This document shows, one piece after another, positions 1 through 10,039 of a stretch of 28,972 nt of DNA (position 1 is its first letter; every line of letters begins with the position of its first letter). The position numbers were made by a program, and so were the translations under genes. Source of the DNA: Sphaeroforma arctica JP610 (Eukaryota > Opisthokonta > Ichthyosporea > Ichthyophonida). Where the stretch lies: assembly GCF_001186125.1 (NCBI RefSeq), contig NW_014040214.1:30244-59215 (forward strand). Reading direction: 5' to 3'. Below the pieces are notes generated by a model. It made no database searches and had not been told where the DNA came from. It worked only from the letters and a program-made list of their open reading frames with translations.

Positions 1-660
1 GGGCCATTGGATAAAATAATAACACTTGCTGGATGTGGACATAAGGGTCATTGGAAAAAATAATAACACTTGATATGGATATAATCATATCATGACAGTT
101 GATATGGATATGACAACACTCGATATGGATATAAACATAACATGACAGTTGATATGGATATGATAACACTATGGATATGATAACACTTGATATGGATATA
201 ATCATAACATAACAGTTGAAGTGGATATAAGCGTCACTGGATATAATCATTGTGTAATCATAACAGTTGATAAGGATATGAATGTCATTGGACATAATCA
301 TAACATAAAAGTTAATATGGATATGTTGGTCATTGGATAATATGATTACATAACATGTGATAAGGACATGAGGGACACTGGATATAATCATGACAGTTAA
401 GGGGGTCATTTGATGTAATCATAATAGTTGATACAGATATGAGGGTCATTGAATATAATCATAACTTAACAGTTGATATGGATATAAGGGCCATTGTATA
501 TAATCATAACATAAAAGGTGATATGGATATGAGGGTCATTAGATATACTTATAATATTACAGTTGATGTGGATACGAGGGTCACTGAATGAAATCATAAC
601 AGTTGATATGGGTACGAGGGACATTGGATATAATCATAATGGATATGATAAAACATAAGC
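1..660. repeat. degenerate tandem array, type I units
   Basis: The block is built from diverged copies, about 45-55 bp long, of a unit reading roughly 'gatatggatatgagggtcattggatataatcataacataacagtt'. Shortened units such as 'gatatggatatgataacact' lie among them. Spacing varies and no two neighbours are identical, so this is an old minisatellite or satellite edge rather than a recent expansion. The + strand is rich in A and G. No gene is seen. The array already runs at position 1, so its true start lies outside the window. Confidence 0.85.
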
Positions 661-1745
661 ATTACTGAGGTGATGGATTCAAAGCATAACAGATGATATG
701 AGGGTGAAAGAATATAAGCTTTTCAGATGATATGAGGGTGATGGAATATAAGCTTAACACTTGATATGACGATAATGAAATATAAGAATATCAATTAATA
801 CGAGTGTGATGAAATTTAAGTATAGCAGATGATACGAGGGTGATGGAGTACAATGAGGGTGATCGAATATAACTATAACAGACGATATGAGGGTGATGGA
901 ATACAAGGAGAACAGAAGATATGTAATGGTATACAAGCGGAACAGATGGAAGCATATTACAAAGATGATATAATAAAAGCATATCGGATCGTATGAAGGT
1001 GATAGCATACAGGTGTAACAGATGATATGAGGTTAATGGAATATAAGCAAAACAAATAATATGATTCTTTTTAGAAAGACATACACACGGGACAGATGGA
1101 AATATGAGGGTGATGGAATATAAGTATAACGGATCAAATGAAGGTGATGGTGATGGCATACAAGTGTAACAGATTGAAGCATGATATGAGAATGATAAAA
1201 TACAAGCATAACGGATCATATGAAGATGACGGTATACAAGTGTAACAGATGGAAGCATGATGTGAGGGTGATAGAATAAAAGTTTATCAGATAATATGAA
1301 GGTAAACGCATAAAAGTGAAACAGATGGAAGCAAGATGGGTGATAGAATATAAACACAGCAGGGCATATTAAGGTGATAGTATACATGTGATAGAATAGA
1401 AGCATAACAGATAATATGACGGGAATGGCATACAGATGTAACAGATGGTAGCCCATTTTGAGGGTGAAAAAATATAAACATATCGGATCATATGAAGGTA
1501 TTGGCATACAAGCGTAACATGACATGAGGGGAGAGAATCACAACAGATAATTTGAAGGTGGTGGCATACAAGTGTAATAGATGGAAGAATATTATGAAGG
1601 TGATAGCATACGAGCGTAACAGATGGAAGCATGATATGAGGGTGATAGAATATCAACCATATAAAGGTGATGTATGGCATACAAGTGTGAAAGATGCAAG
1701 CATGATATGAGGGTGATAGAATATAAGCATAACAGACCATGCATA
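661..1745. repeat. degenerate tandem array, type II units
   Basis: This continues the array with shorter units of about 30-40 bp: 'gatgatatgagggtgatggaatataagcataacag', often alternating with 'gcatacaagtgtaacagatggaagcat'. It shares the 'gatatgagggt' core with the first block, so the two look like subfamilies of one repeat. Stop codons are scarce on the minus strand because the + strand lacks tta, cta and tca words. That leaves long repetitive His/Tyr/Ile-rich frames (e.g. 791-1525) in several phases, which I take as by-products of composition. Confidence 0.85.
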
Positions 1746-2049
1746 CATCAGATGAGGAATATTACTTGCAGGCAGTACATATCTAGACACAAGATACGAT
1801 ACGATGATATGCGAAATGGTGTATAAGCATAACGGATCACATAAGTTGATGTACTACAAACAAGACGGCACGAAAGGGTTTTAGTGTTTCCTACAAACAA
1901 GACTGCACGAAAGAAGAGGCAAAGATGTAGATAACAGATAACAATGGAACTACGACGTGGAAGGTGCCAGATAATTTTGTATTCAAGAATAATATCAGAG
2001 ATAAACACGCGCGGGGTTAATACAACCGAATATAGAGAACCAGAACAAC

Positions 2050-2286
2050 ATGGTCCACAATAGCTTACGCTGTAGAATAGAACACTGTTCAGGCAAGGCA
2101 GATGATATTCATCGAGGATATCAATTGTTGGAACAAGTAGACTGTAAAGCACATAAAAGAAAGCATATTCAAAGCGGACACAGACAGACGATCTATATCA
2201 CGATCACGATTGATGTAGAAGGTACAAGACGAATAGATAATAATGTATTAATAGTATATACTTCAACCGGAAGACTATTTGAATAG
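2050..2286 (+). CDS. small ORF of unknown nature (78 codons)
   Basis: This is an ATG-initiated frame that begins just right of the tandem array and stops at the first unit of the 19-bp repeat. The product is mixed and hydrophilic, with no motif, signal peptide or membrane segment I recognise. Its middle part (about residues 20-55) is Lys/His/Arg-rich and could be translated sequence or chance. There is no supporting neighbour, so it should be treated as a possible ORF only. Confidence 0.12.
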   Translation: MVHNSLRCRIEHCSGKADDIHRGYQLLEQVDCKAHKRKHIQSGHRQTIYITITIDVEGTRRIDNNVLIVYTSTGRLFE

Positions 2287-2381
2287 CAAGATATCAAACG
2301 GTGGGCAAGATATCAAACGGTGGGCAAGATATCAAACGGTGGGCAAGATATCAAACGGTGGGCAAGATATCAAACAGGTGG
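2286..2381. repeat. 19-bp tandem repeat, 4 perfect units plus a variant
   Basis: The unit 'gcaagatatcaaacggtgg' occurs at 2286, 2305, 2324 and 2343 without a mismatch. A fifth, altered unit starts at 2362. Perfect identity contrasts with the old array to the left and points to a recent slippage expansion. Each unit holds the palindrome 'gatatc'. The period is not a multiple of 3, so a frame crossing it cycles through three different readings. Confidence 0.95.
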
Positions 2382-2842
2382 CACGATACCCCTACTTATA
2401 GTCAAGACAGAGTTAGGTCCTCAGGGCTTAGGGATCTTACAGTAGCCAGCATTCTACAGGAGGGTTATATCAACAAATGTAGGACTCATTATATGACGCA
2501 TTCTCGAGAAACGGACATTGGACTGTCCACAGATGTGGTAAAGGCGTTGAAGGAATGTGTATACAAGGAACTCGACGCAGCCAAACTCGCAAGCAATAAG
2601 GACGCCAAGGTAGGGATAGGCAATCAGGCATAAAAAGAAGGAGACGGTCTGCATATTATATATGCGGCATATACGGAAGGCTGTGAATGCATAGATTTGT
2701 CGGAGAGAACGTGGCAGCTGTATGGGTTGATAAGATACAAGACGTAGTCACCACAATCGAACGCCAGCACCCCCACACCAATCACACCTCAACCACGTCT
2801 TCACCAGCAACCGATGCACTCACAGACTTGAGTGAAGCCTAA
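2301..2842 (+). CDS. weakly coding-like stretch, unknown product
   Basis: Two frames follow each other. One is open at 2301-2633 (110 codons, the first ~28 read from the 19-bp repeat), and a second short one is open at 2687-2842 (about 51 codons, from an ATG directly after a stop). The non-repeat part of the first has a balanced, soluble composition, with stretches such as 'LSTDVVKALKECVYKELDA' that look like amphipathic helix. The second is Thr/Ser/Pro-rich at its end. I recognise no family. They could be parts of one decayed gene, a gag-like remnant, or chance. No promoter or splice signal was identified. Confidence 0.18.
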
Positions 2843-4289
2843 AACATCTCAATCGAGACGATGGAGTACAGTATAATGGATAACGAATAGTGCATCTGTC
2901 GTAAAGATATTATTACGACTTGACGCTTGACGGATGCGTGACTGTGCAAACTCCACGAGTGGAAGACAGATATACTAAATGGCAGGCTCGGCCATTTAAT
3001 TGCCAATGTGACCTGAATACACGTATACTGTTTGAATTGAGCGCTGACATAAACTTCCAATCAAAAAAATACTACTTACTACTTATGAATAGCAATGACT
3101 TGAACAATTCTCGTGACAGATACGTTTATGTTGATATATGTATGAATATTGTATTCGGCAATGCCAGTCTGTATACACTTGAGTATGACAACACTTTCAT
3201 CCATCATGATCCCGAGTCCAAATAAACGTTCAACCGAGGTGCAAAATCGTGCAACGGATATTCAAACGATATCGTGCAACGCAGTGTAGTCCAAGGCGGC
3301 AAATTTCTGTTTTGATCACACTAGGGCAGGTCACACGCATATGGTTGCAGATCCATTCCAGCGAGAATCAAAGATATAGTACCTTATATGTATATGTATA
3401 AAGTGAAGATGATGGTGCAAATGATGATAGATGTGCGTAGAAGGAACACTGACAACCAATTCTGAAAGCTCGTGTAAATAAATCTGTCTTTAAAAAAATA
3501 TAGATGCAAGCAAAAATCATACCCGAGTCTTCATCTACTCTTCTCCATTCACTCGCACATTCGATGTATAATTGATGTTTTGTCCTGCATATCACAAAAT
3601 GAACAAAGCGCACTGCATACAGCATAATTCGCACACCACACAAACAGCTCGCACACTACCACAACACTGGCACGCATAAAATATCGTATCAGTTTTAAAC
3701 ACAAAAACGGCACATGCTAATATACTAAACTTAAAGAAAATAAAACATAACATCGTCCACTTGCCCATACCAAAGGCAGAGGAAAACTGCCACAGATACC
3801 GTAAGCTTCCAGCATGGTGATGATCTACGCATCGATATTTGGTGTCTTCCACTTGTTCTGTTTGCACGGTGCTCGAGTCTGAATATAATTTTAGCCTACT
3901 GCTGTGCTTTATAATATTTAGGGCATAGGTAATAGGTATTGTATATGTTTTTAGAGCGAATTCGATAGATCATAGTCTTCAACTCTTTATAGAACGTGTT
4001 CTATTGATATATTCACTCTATTGTCCTGCTGCCGTTCGGCGTTCTGCTGTCCTTTTATTCCTTCGCACTCCCGTCAGTGATAGACTGACAGTCCAATACT
4101 CCCGTCACTCGGTGTCCAGTGAGACTGTAAGAGTCTGTGACGCCGTTGCGTCACTCTCAGACTCAGGGTCTCAGCCAAGCCAGCCAGGCAGCCACTGTCG
4201 CCACAGCAAGAAGAGAGTATAAACTTGAAAGAGGTTTCGATCAGCCCATGTACGATTTAATTGGCTTATGTTTTACAAAAATTTGTTGA
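2843..4289. other. no gene recognised
   Basis: There are several frames of 60-100 codons on both strands (e.g. 2920-3225 +, 3368-3643 - and 3592-3867 -), but they overlap one another and show no recognisable motif. A short direct repeat of 'atcgtgcaacg' lies near 3246-3283. From about 4040 to 4200 the sequence becomes rich in CAGTGA/TCACTG/GACTC words, a mosaic simple-sequence texture that returns further right. Confidence 0.5.
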
Positions 4290-5040
4290 GGTTTATTCAA
4301 CACCCAATGAAAACCAATCTGATCTATTTGTCTTGATAATAATAAAAGTCTCAATTTGGTATGGAACTCTGTAAAGAATCGATTGGTGCCTATCTATTTT
4401 TTTTAAATACAAAAAACCAAGTATTTTTACGTAGTCATAGTGTAATACAGTATTTACATCGAGGATTTCTCGATTTGACATATCGTCAAAGTATGGCCGT
4501 AAATAGCCCGCAAGCTGAAAGGCGAAAGCTCGTAGGCCGTAGGCCGTAGGAGTTGCACCTAAAAATAGGCTCGCGTCGTAGCTGTAGCCTGTAGGCCGTC
4601 TGTGGCCCCAGTGTGGGGCCGCCTGTGGCCTCACTGGCCATTGTAGAAGTAGCCTTAAACTCTCGAGTCCTCGACTCCTTGAGCCCTCGACTAGAGTCGA
4701 CTGACGACTCTCGCATAAGAATCGGAATTCAGGATTCTTCGCGTATGTTTAAAAAAAAAATGAAAAACAGTAAAGAAGTCAGAAGTCAGAGGAACTATTT
4801 TCTGCGCCCAGCTCTGAGCCACTGTCCCACTGACCACTAACCAGTGACCAAATGACAACTATTTACTGACCACTGACCCCAGGGCCCAGGGCCCAGGGCC
4901 CATGGCCCCATGCCCTTGTCCCTGGTTCCAGTGTGGTATTTAAGTGAGAGTCAGTGACCACTTTGCAGCACTTCTTGGCACTTTATACTTTATAGTTTAT
5001 AGTCACTGACTAGTCCTAAAAACCCTAAACCCCTAAATAT
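4290..5040. repeat. GC-richer mosaic of short cryptic repeats
   Basis: Short motifs are locally reiterated: 'gtaggcc' near 4531-4550, GAGTC/GACTC words at 4660-4715, CCACTGAC/CCAGTGACC words at 4815-4878, and a 7-bp tandem 'cccaggg' at about 4877-4903. The sequence ends in three imperfect CCCTAAA-like words at 5015-5038. This looks like slippage-prone intergenic DNA. No coding feature is supported. Confidence 0.65.
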
Positions 5041-6060
5041 TGTATTGATTCAAGAAATTCATCCAAAAAAAGGGTTCCCGAGAACAAAAAAGTCTTCGAA
5101 ATTCAACGTTCGGAATCGGAAAGTATTTACGACATTCAAAAATCTAAATATCTCTTAAGGGAACTCTTTATTTTCGGGCTATAAACGTAGCTTGGAATGT
5201 TGCAGCAAATTTCAGAAGAGTTCATTCTGACTATTTCATTGGCCAATTATTCAGCTTTGTTATCCATTCGGCCGAATGAGTCATCTCTCGCGAAAATCTT
5301 CAAATTGTATGTAAATGAATTACACCTAAAATGGCTGAATAGTCCAAAATTTCAAACGATTCACAGTTCCAAGCCAGAAAGAACCAAAACCGAAATTTGT
5401 CCATTATGTATTCCGGAATCCGGAGTTTTATTTTCATATATAGCTTTTTATAAAAATTATAAAAACTGGGCCTTGCTTGAGTGTTGTCTCTTAGTCAGTA
5501 TTTTTTTAACTAAATATTTGCCTCTTTTTTTACAACAAAACAAAATCAGCTATAAATGTTTCTATTTTGTTTTGAAATCAAAGAAGCTATTTTGTTATTT
5601 GGGGTTTTGTTTTTGTTTTTTTAACCAAAACAAAAGACATTTTTGTATAGAAGTTTTTGTCTATATATTTTTGTTTTTTATTTTTTTTAAACAAACCAAG
5701 ACTATAAAAAGAACCACTACATAAAATCAACCATTTTAAAAAATAAGATAAAGCGAGCCACTGATTTTCGACTTTCCACTCTACTCTCTGAGTATCAGAG
5801 TCTAGACCCGGTGAGAAAGTAAAATAAACAATTGCAGAGAATGTATGTAGAAAAGATAGATTTGGGTTTTATGGGGTTTTTTTAAAGAAAATACTTTCTT
5901 TTCGTTCGATGTATTTGTCTCCATTCATTTTTTTAAAAACAAATAAAATATAATACTTTTTTACAAAACAATATTTAGCTATATATTTTTTTTTAATTTG
6001 TTTTAAAAAAAACAATACATAAGTACTTCAGTAAAAGAGAACTTTGTATTTTAGAAAACT
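5041..6060. repeat. AT-rich homopolymer block with a duplicated segment
   Basis: Alternating poly-T and poly-A tracts dominate from about 5500. A segment at 5524-5578 (poly-T, 'acaaaacaa', 'agctata', 'ttttgtttt') returns in diverged form at 5956-6009, and a partial third likeness lies near 5640-5695. The 175-codon frame at 5197-5724 is Phe/Lys/Leu-rich because of this composition and is not called a gene. Confidence 0.6.
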
Positions 6061-6603
6061 TAAATTATAAAAACAGCTTTCTTGTATCATTATTTAAATC
6101 TAAGCAGATGCACGCACTATTTTGCACAGGACATGTAGACACGTGTACTGTACTAAATAATAATTAATTAATTTTATCCGAAAAAAAGTGTTCGTGCGTT
6201 ACTGAGCTCTAATACCGTGTCGTTTGCACTGTTTCCGAAAGCAGAGCGCACGTAGAATAAGAACACAGCGATGTATCAAGAGAAGCATTTGAAATGCACG
6301 TATTTTTTAAGGTAAAATAGTGATAATTTCAGTAGATAGTATATTGAAGCAGTAACGCGAATCGATCAGATCGCAAGGCAGCCTCTAGGTCTATAGGAGT
6401 GATAGACCGCCGGTTGTAATTGAAATAAAGATGTAACTACGACTTGGGTGTCGCGACCTACGCATGAAAAGATTGTTTATTTCACTACTTGAGAGCTAAA
6501 AACTTTAGCTGACGCATCTGTATTCCTGATTCACAGACCGATACGAATTAGAACTAGTGCCCAGTATCTTAAGGTACAAGAAGTCAAAGCATACATGTAG
6601 CGT
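6061..6603 (+). mobile_element. LTR-like end of a fossil retroelement
   Basis: This non-coding block ends just before a primer-site-like motif and carries an AATAAA at 6424-6429, as the R/U5 part of an LTR would. Its left edge could not be fixed and I found no second copy in the window, so the LTR call rests on position and signals only. Confidence 0.35.
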
Positions 6604-6617
6604 TGGCGCCGCAACTT
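6604..6617 (+). promoter_or_regulatory. primer-binding-site-like motif
   Basis: The sequence 'tggcgccgcaac' starts with the TGG that pairs with the CCA tail of a tRNA. It resembles primer sites of LTR elements. It lies 28 bp upstream of an ATG at 6632, which is a typical place for a leader to begin. Confidence 0.4.
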
Positions 6618-7921
6618 TAGAGAAGACAATCATGTCCACCTTCGGACAGCATCAACCTACTTTACAACATGAGAAGCAGAAACAATTGAACAAAGCTCAG
6701 AATGCATGTAAAGAATAGTTTGACAGCCAGTGTTACATGCAGCAATGTGACAGAGTGCGTTGGCCAAAAGAAAAACTAAAGCTGTGATGTTTTTATCACA
6801 CTCGAGTCGCATCGGAATTTTGCCTGACTAATAGATGGGAGTACATAGTGTCACAGTTGAGGCAGACGCTCTGCTTGTTTACCTTGCAAATGTTTATAGA
6901 GAAAAGTCCGTTGCTATTAGTGATTCAGATTTAGCAGTCGACAAAAACGTGAATGTGAGCTTTGAATCAATTAAAGAAACAGAAAATACAATCCAACAAG
7001 CTTTAGAGCCTGTATAATTACTAGACAAGAATTAAAAGCTTTCTTGTCTCAAGTAGGGTTGTATCAGCATTCATTGATGGCACGCTTTTTGTATGTGAAA
7101 GGGCTGAAATTATACCAAGCAATTGAGACAGAAAGGTCAGTCTCCAAGTGGTATTGGGGTAGATGTTCATAGTGTGGTCAAAATCGAGTTACGCTTAGTA
7201 AAACAAACCAGGCTTAGAGCATTTACTGGTAAGAGTTTCTATCGTTTCATTAAGACACATGATGATACACAATGGTCTTCTGCACACCTCGATTACTGCG
7301 TACGCAACAAACTGCTTTCTCCTCCGCCTCAAGATCTACTTCTAGTTGATGTTTGCTTGCTCTGTGGATCTTCTTGTATGAAGTTCACTCAGTGTTCTCA
7401 ATATCTTGTATCAAGGCCGCTACTTTTGTTTCTGCATTTACACGTGTCATGTTCTGATCCTTTAGTAAATATAACATTTCAAGCTTTTCCACGAGTTTTT
7501 CTAGTTTACTTTTGTGTTCTATTACAGCCTTTACTTCGGCATCGTTTGTCAGCATGAACAGTCATTTATTCGACCTCTTCAATCTCCCTCGATGGATGTG
7601 AGCATCACACAAATTGGTCTACACAGATCCCGACAGAAAGACAAGGCTTCTGGCTTCTATGGCGCTATTGAACTTTATTCTAGAGTACGAATGAATATTA
7701 CAGTCTATGTTGCTGACGAAGCCACTACACTTAGTACGCGCACAAGAACAGGACTTGGAGGACAAAGCTGTGTTGGAATACATGAAGTTGAAGCCTGCGG
7801 TACCACTTGATATACAAGTTTGTGTTTTTGAACTCAACGTAGAATTTATAGAGATGCGACAGTATGAGAATCTGTTGTAGATCTACAGCAATCATGGTGT
7901 GCTTAATCTTATGCGTCAAGC
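6618..7921 (+). mobile_element. Ty3/gypsy-type pol fossil (copy A1), broken
   Basis: This is an old, heavily broken retroelement body. Seen parts: a stretch at about 7029-7090 reads like the end of reverse transcriptase leading into RNase H ('ELKAFLSQVGLYQHSLMARF'). A stretch at about 7620-7730 resembles the end of RNase H. A stretch at 7732-7920 resembles the lead-in to integrase ('LVRAQEQDLEDKAVLEYMK', then 'NHGVLNLMRQAAER'). Its right edge abuts the first copy of the three-copy unit. Many breaks are present and no function is expected. The call depends on weak motif likeness. Confidence 0.45.
7385..7555 (-). CDS. short coiled-coil-like ORF, probably not a gene
   Basis: This is a 56-codon minus-strand frame from an ATG at 7555. 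Its residues 14-30 ('EHKSKLEKLVEKLEML') show heptad-like spacing of hydrophobics, and the rest is charged and helical-looking. It lies antisense to the pol fossil. It may be a shadow frame, or a scrap of another element's gag inserted there. No start context or neighbour supports expression. Confidence 0.12.
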   Translation of the reverse strand: MLTNDAEVKAVIEHKSKLEKLVEKLEMLYLLKDQNMTRVNAETKVAALIQDIENTE

Positions 7922-8260
7922 TGCGGAAAGATAACGTATAGTAGCTGAACGATACGACTAAAGCATACAAGATCTCTTCTCAAGTACGATTATCTCAGCT
8001 AGGAAAAGTCATTATAGTCTGAGAGAACCGAACTAAGTCTTTATTTGTGTGTTCTAATTCACTAAACTCGGTTTTCTACTTGAATGTTTCTCGCACACGC
8101 GGAGTCCCGGTATAGCTTACCGATTCTACCGCTAATACTTCTGATGACTATAATATCAGGGATATTTAAATTCTAATTTCAAAACTCAGCACTTGCTTGA
8201 TGATTCTGTAGTTTTAGATTTTGGATTGGCTTTTTGATAATCTGGTTTCTAGATGCTACG
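7922..8260. repeat. three-copy LTR-like unit, copy 1
   Basis: This aligns by eye with 22285-22615 along its whole length and, more loosely, with 16702-17003. Shared landmarks on the + strand are 'gagagaaccgaact' (8021-8034), 'ctttattt', 'ctaattcacta', 'ctaatttcaaaactca' and the closing 'ctagatgct'. On the minus strand it carries AATAAA (8045-8040) in 'aataaagacttagttcggtt', as an LTR R region would. The minus reading would start TG-like and end in CA. No target-site duplication is visible at its edges. Confidence 0.7.
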
Positions 8261-8859
8261 TGGTGAGCAAAATACCATGATACCCTTTGTATGCATCCAC
8301 ATTGGCGAGATTACTCATCTGAGTAGACGCCGCGTGAGTATTCACAGAGAAGAAGAACATCGTCGGAAACATGTATCGTAACCGCAACAAATTTCGGGGT
8401 GTTCGCGTTCACGATCATACTTGGGTGCTGATGCGAACACAGGAGATGATAACCCGCATGCGCTGTCCACCAACATCGAATTCTTGTGTTGTGTCATGTG
8501 AGCGGAACCTTTCTCTGGGTCCATGACATGCAAACCGTTGTCCTAAACATCAGAGAGACAACCAGTTCATATCAAAACGGGCATCGTACACAGTCTGGTA
8601 GGGCTCCTATAAAACATACATCTGTTACGGGCACATCGACGCGTGTGCCACATGGCTCGGATATTAACTTCCACCCCCGCATTAGCTTTTTGGGAGGTGA
8701 TCAGATTCCTGATCAACCACCATCAGCGACGGGAGAGAATGAAGTAATGTATTATCACAACAACTTGATCGACAAGTCATACGTGCAAAGCCTTTCTGAT
8801 TGATGGTGTGTCACTCGAGTTAAAAACAAACGCAAGTGACTAAGGCATTGGCGAAACGT
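8261..8859. other. no gene recognised between two fossils
   Basis: The 105-codon frame at 8486-8803 has no recognisable motif. The stretch lies between the repeat copy and the RNase H fossil, where an RT would normally lie upstream of RNase H. I could not recognise one. Confidence 0.4.
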
Positions 8860-9175
8860 TCTGATTTACGGACGCAAGCATTACTTGATGCTTTTCTCGA
8901 AGACCCTTAACAAGGCATAGCAAACGAATGCAGCTCCGATGAAGGAACTGCGATGAAGGAACTGTTAGCACTCACCTGTGCAATGGGTCATTTTCATGAT
9001 CACCTGATCGGCCAACGATTTACCGTAGGTACGGATCATGAGGTACTCACATACATGAACCCTCAGTTGAAATTGAATACTATGCTGCAGCGATGGCACC
9101 ACATCACAAGACACATGTACCTGGGGAATTGAACAAACTACAAGACATGTGGAGTCGTGTTCATGAGGGAACGGC
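8860..9175 (+). pseudogene. fossil RNase H part
   Basis: The reading 'KELLALTCAMGHFHDHLIG' followed by 'FTVGTDHEVLTYM' matches the well-known Ty3-type RNase H pattern 'KELLAvv.A..hfr.yL.G..F.v.TDH..L'. Slightly further on, 'THVPGELNKLQDMWSRVH' fits the closing 'PG..N..AD.LSR' motif. The domain normally degrades the RNA strand during reverse transcription. This copy is a broken fossil. Confidence 0.75.
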
Positions 9176-9179
9176 GGAT

Positions 9180-9600
9180 ATTAATTTCCCAGCTGCGTTC
9201 TACATGTCGTGTTCGAAACTATATCCGGATTTCTTTAACCAGGTCCAGAATCATTTTGGGCTTAACGATGCCAATGCCTTTGCATCTAACCAAAACGCTC
9301 AACTCCGGCAATACTGGTCGTACGACAAGGACGGGGGGCGGGGGGGGGGGCGGTGTAAATCTGACTTGAGTAAATATAATGCATGAATGAACCCACCATG
9401 GCACCTTATACACAAGGTGTTACGTAAAGTATTGGCTGACAAGGCGTATGCAACAATACATCTGCCGCTGAACACAACACGGGCCCCGTGTTTTCCAGCA
9501 CTTTCTAGTACTCCTATCGATGATGCAGTCGGACCCGCTACTTATCCCCGCAACGCTCATACATTTTCAAAATATGGCACGCTGGCATATGGTAAGTAAG
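9180..9600 (+). pseudogene. fossil FAS/NPPW-type domain after RNase H
   Basis: 'FGLNDANAFASNQNAQLRQYW' (9255-9315) and 'NPPWHLIHKVLRKVLADKA' (from 9390) match the pattern 'FG..dvDaFAS..NaqlpRyws ... nPPw.LI.rVlrKv..dkA.at', then 'P.FPAL'. I know this pattern from DIRS-like and some non-plant, non-animal Ty3-like elements, where it follows RNase H. The function of the segment in those families is not firmly known to me. A long G run (9333-9353) lies inside it. It is broken. Confidence 0.6.
9333..9353. repeat. G-run (6 G, C, 11 G)
   Basis: The near-homopolymer 'acggggggcgggggggggg' sits inside otherwise mixed sequence of the fossil. It could fold as a quadruplex on the + strand, and is also the kind of tract where assemblies miscount bases. 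Confidence 0.9.
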
Positions 9601-10039
9601 TACCCGTGGGAGCATACTCTTGTTTTACGTATTATACCTCCCTCTGGCTACAAGGTGTATCCATTGTTCGGGTACAATCTAAGTCTAGAGGTTCCTGTAT
9701 GTGAGGGGGCTAGGGTTTTAACTGGGTACAGCCGGAGATGACTAGACGTACACGACAAATTGCGGAACATGTACCTGAAGTATGTGCGGGAGCTACAGAG
9801 ATTCATTATCCAGGGCATGAGGAAGCCAATCGTCAAGTACAGTTCCATGAACAGGGACATCCTGCGCCGGCAGTCACTGTGCAACAGATACGAGATTATG
9901 GACACAGTTGGGACCAAATGTTTCTGATCACGGAAGAGGTCTAAAACATTACTTCGTACGTGCTTAGGTAATGATACCATGAAGAAGGGATTCCATCTTT
10001 TAATGAGGCCATATACAAACAGATCTCATTCGTATGGCG

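Noticed and set aside
791-1525. 244-codon minus-strand ORF, rich in His, Tyr, Ile, Ser and Pro
   Set aside because: It lies wholly within the tandem array, open frames occur in several phases, and the text simply mirrors the repeat unit. Composition explains it.
5015-5038. Telomere-like CCCTAAA words
   Set aside because: Only three imperfect words; similar single words occur elsewhere (around 14636 and 15885). Not enough for an interstitial telomere.
5197-5724. 175-codon + strand ORF
   Set aside because: Phe/Lys/Leu/Ile richness comes from the poly-T/poly-A tracts; no domain or hydrophobic periodicity beyond that.
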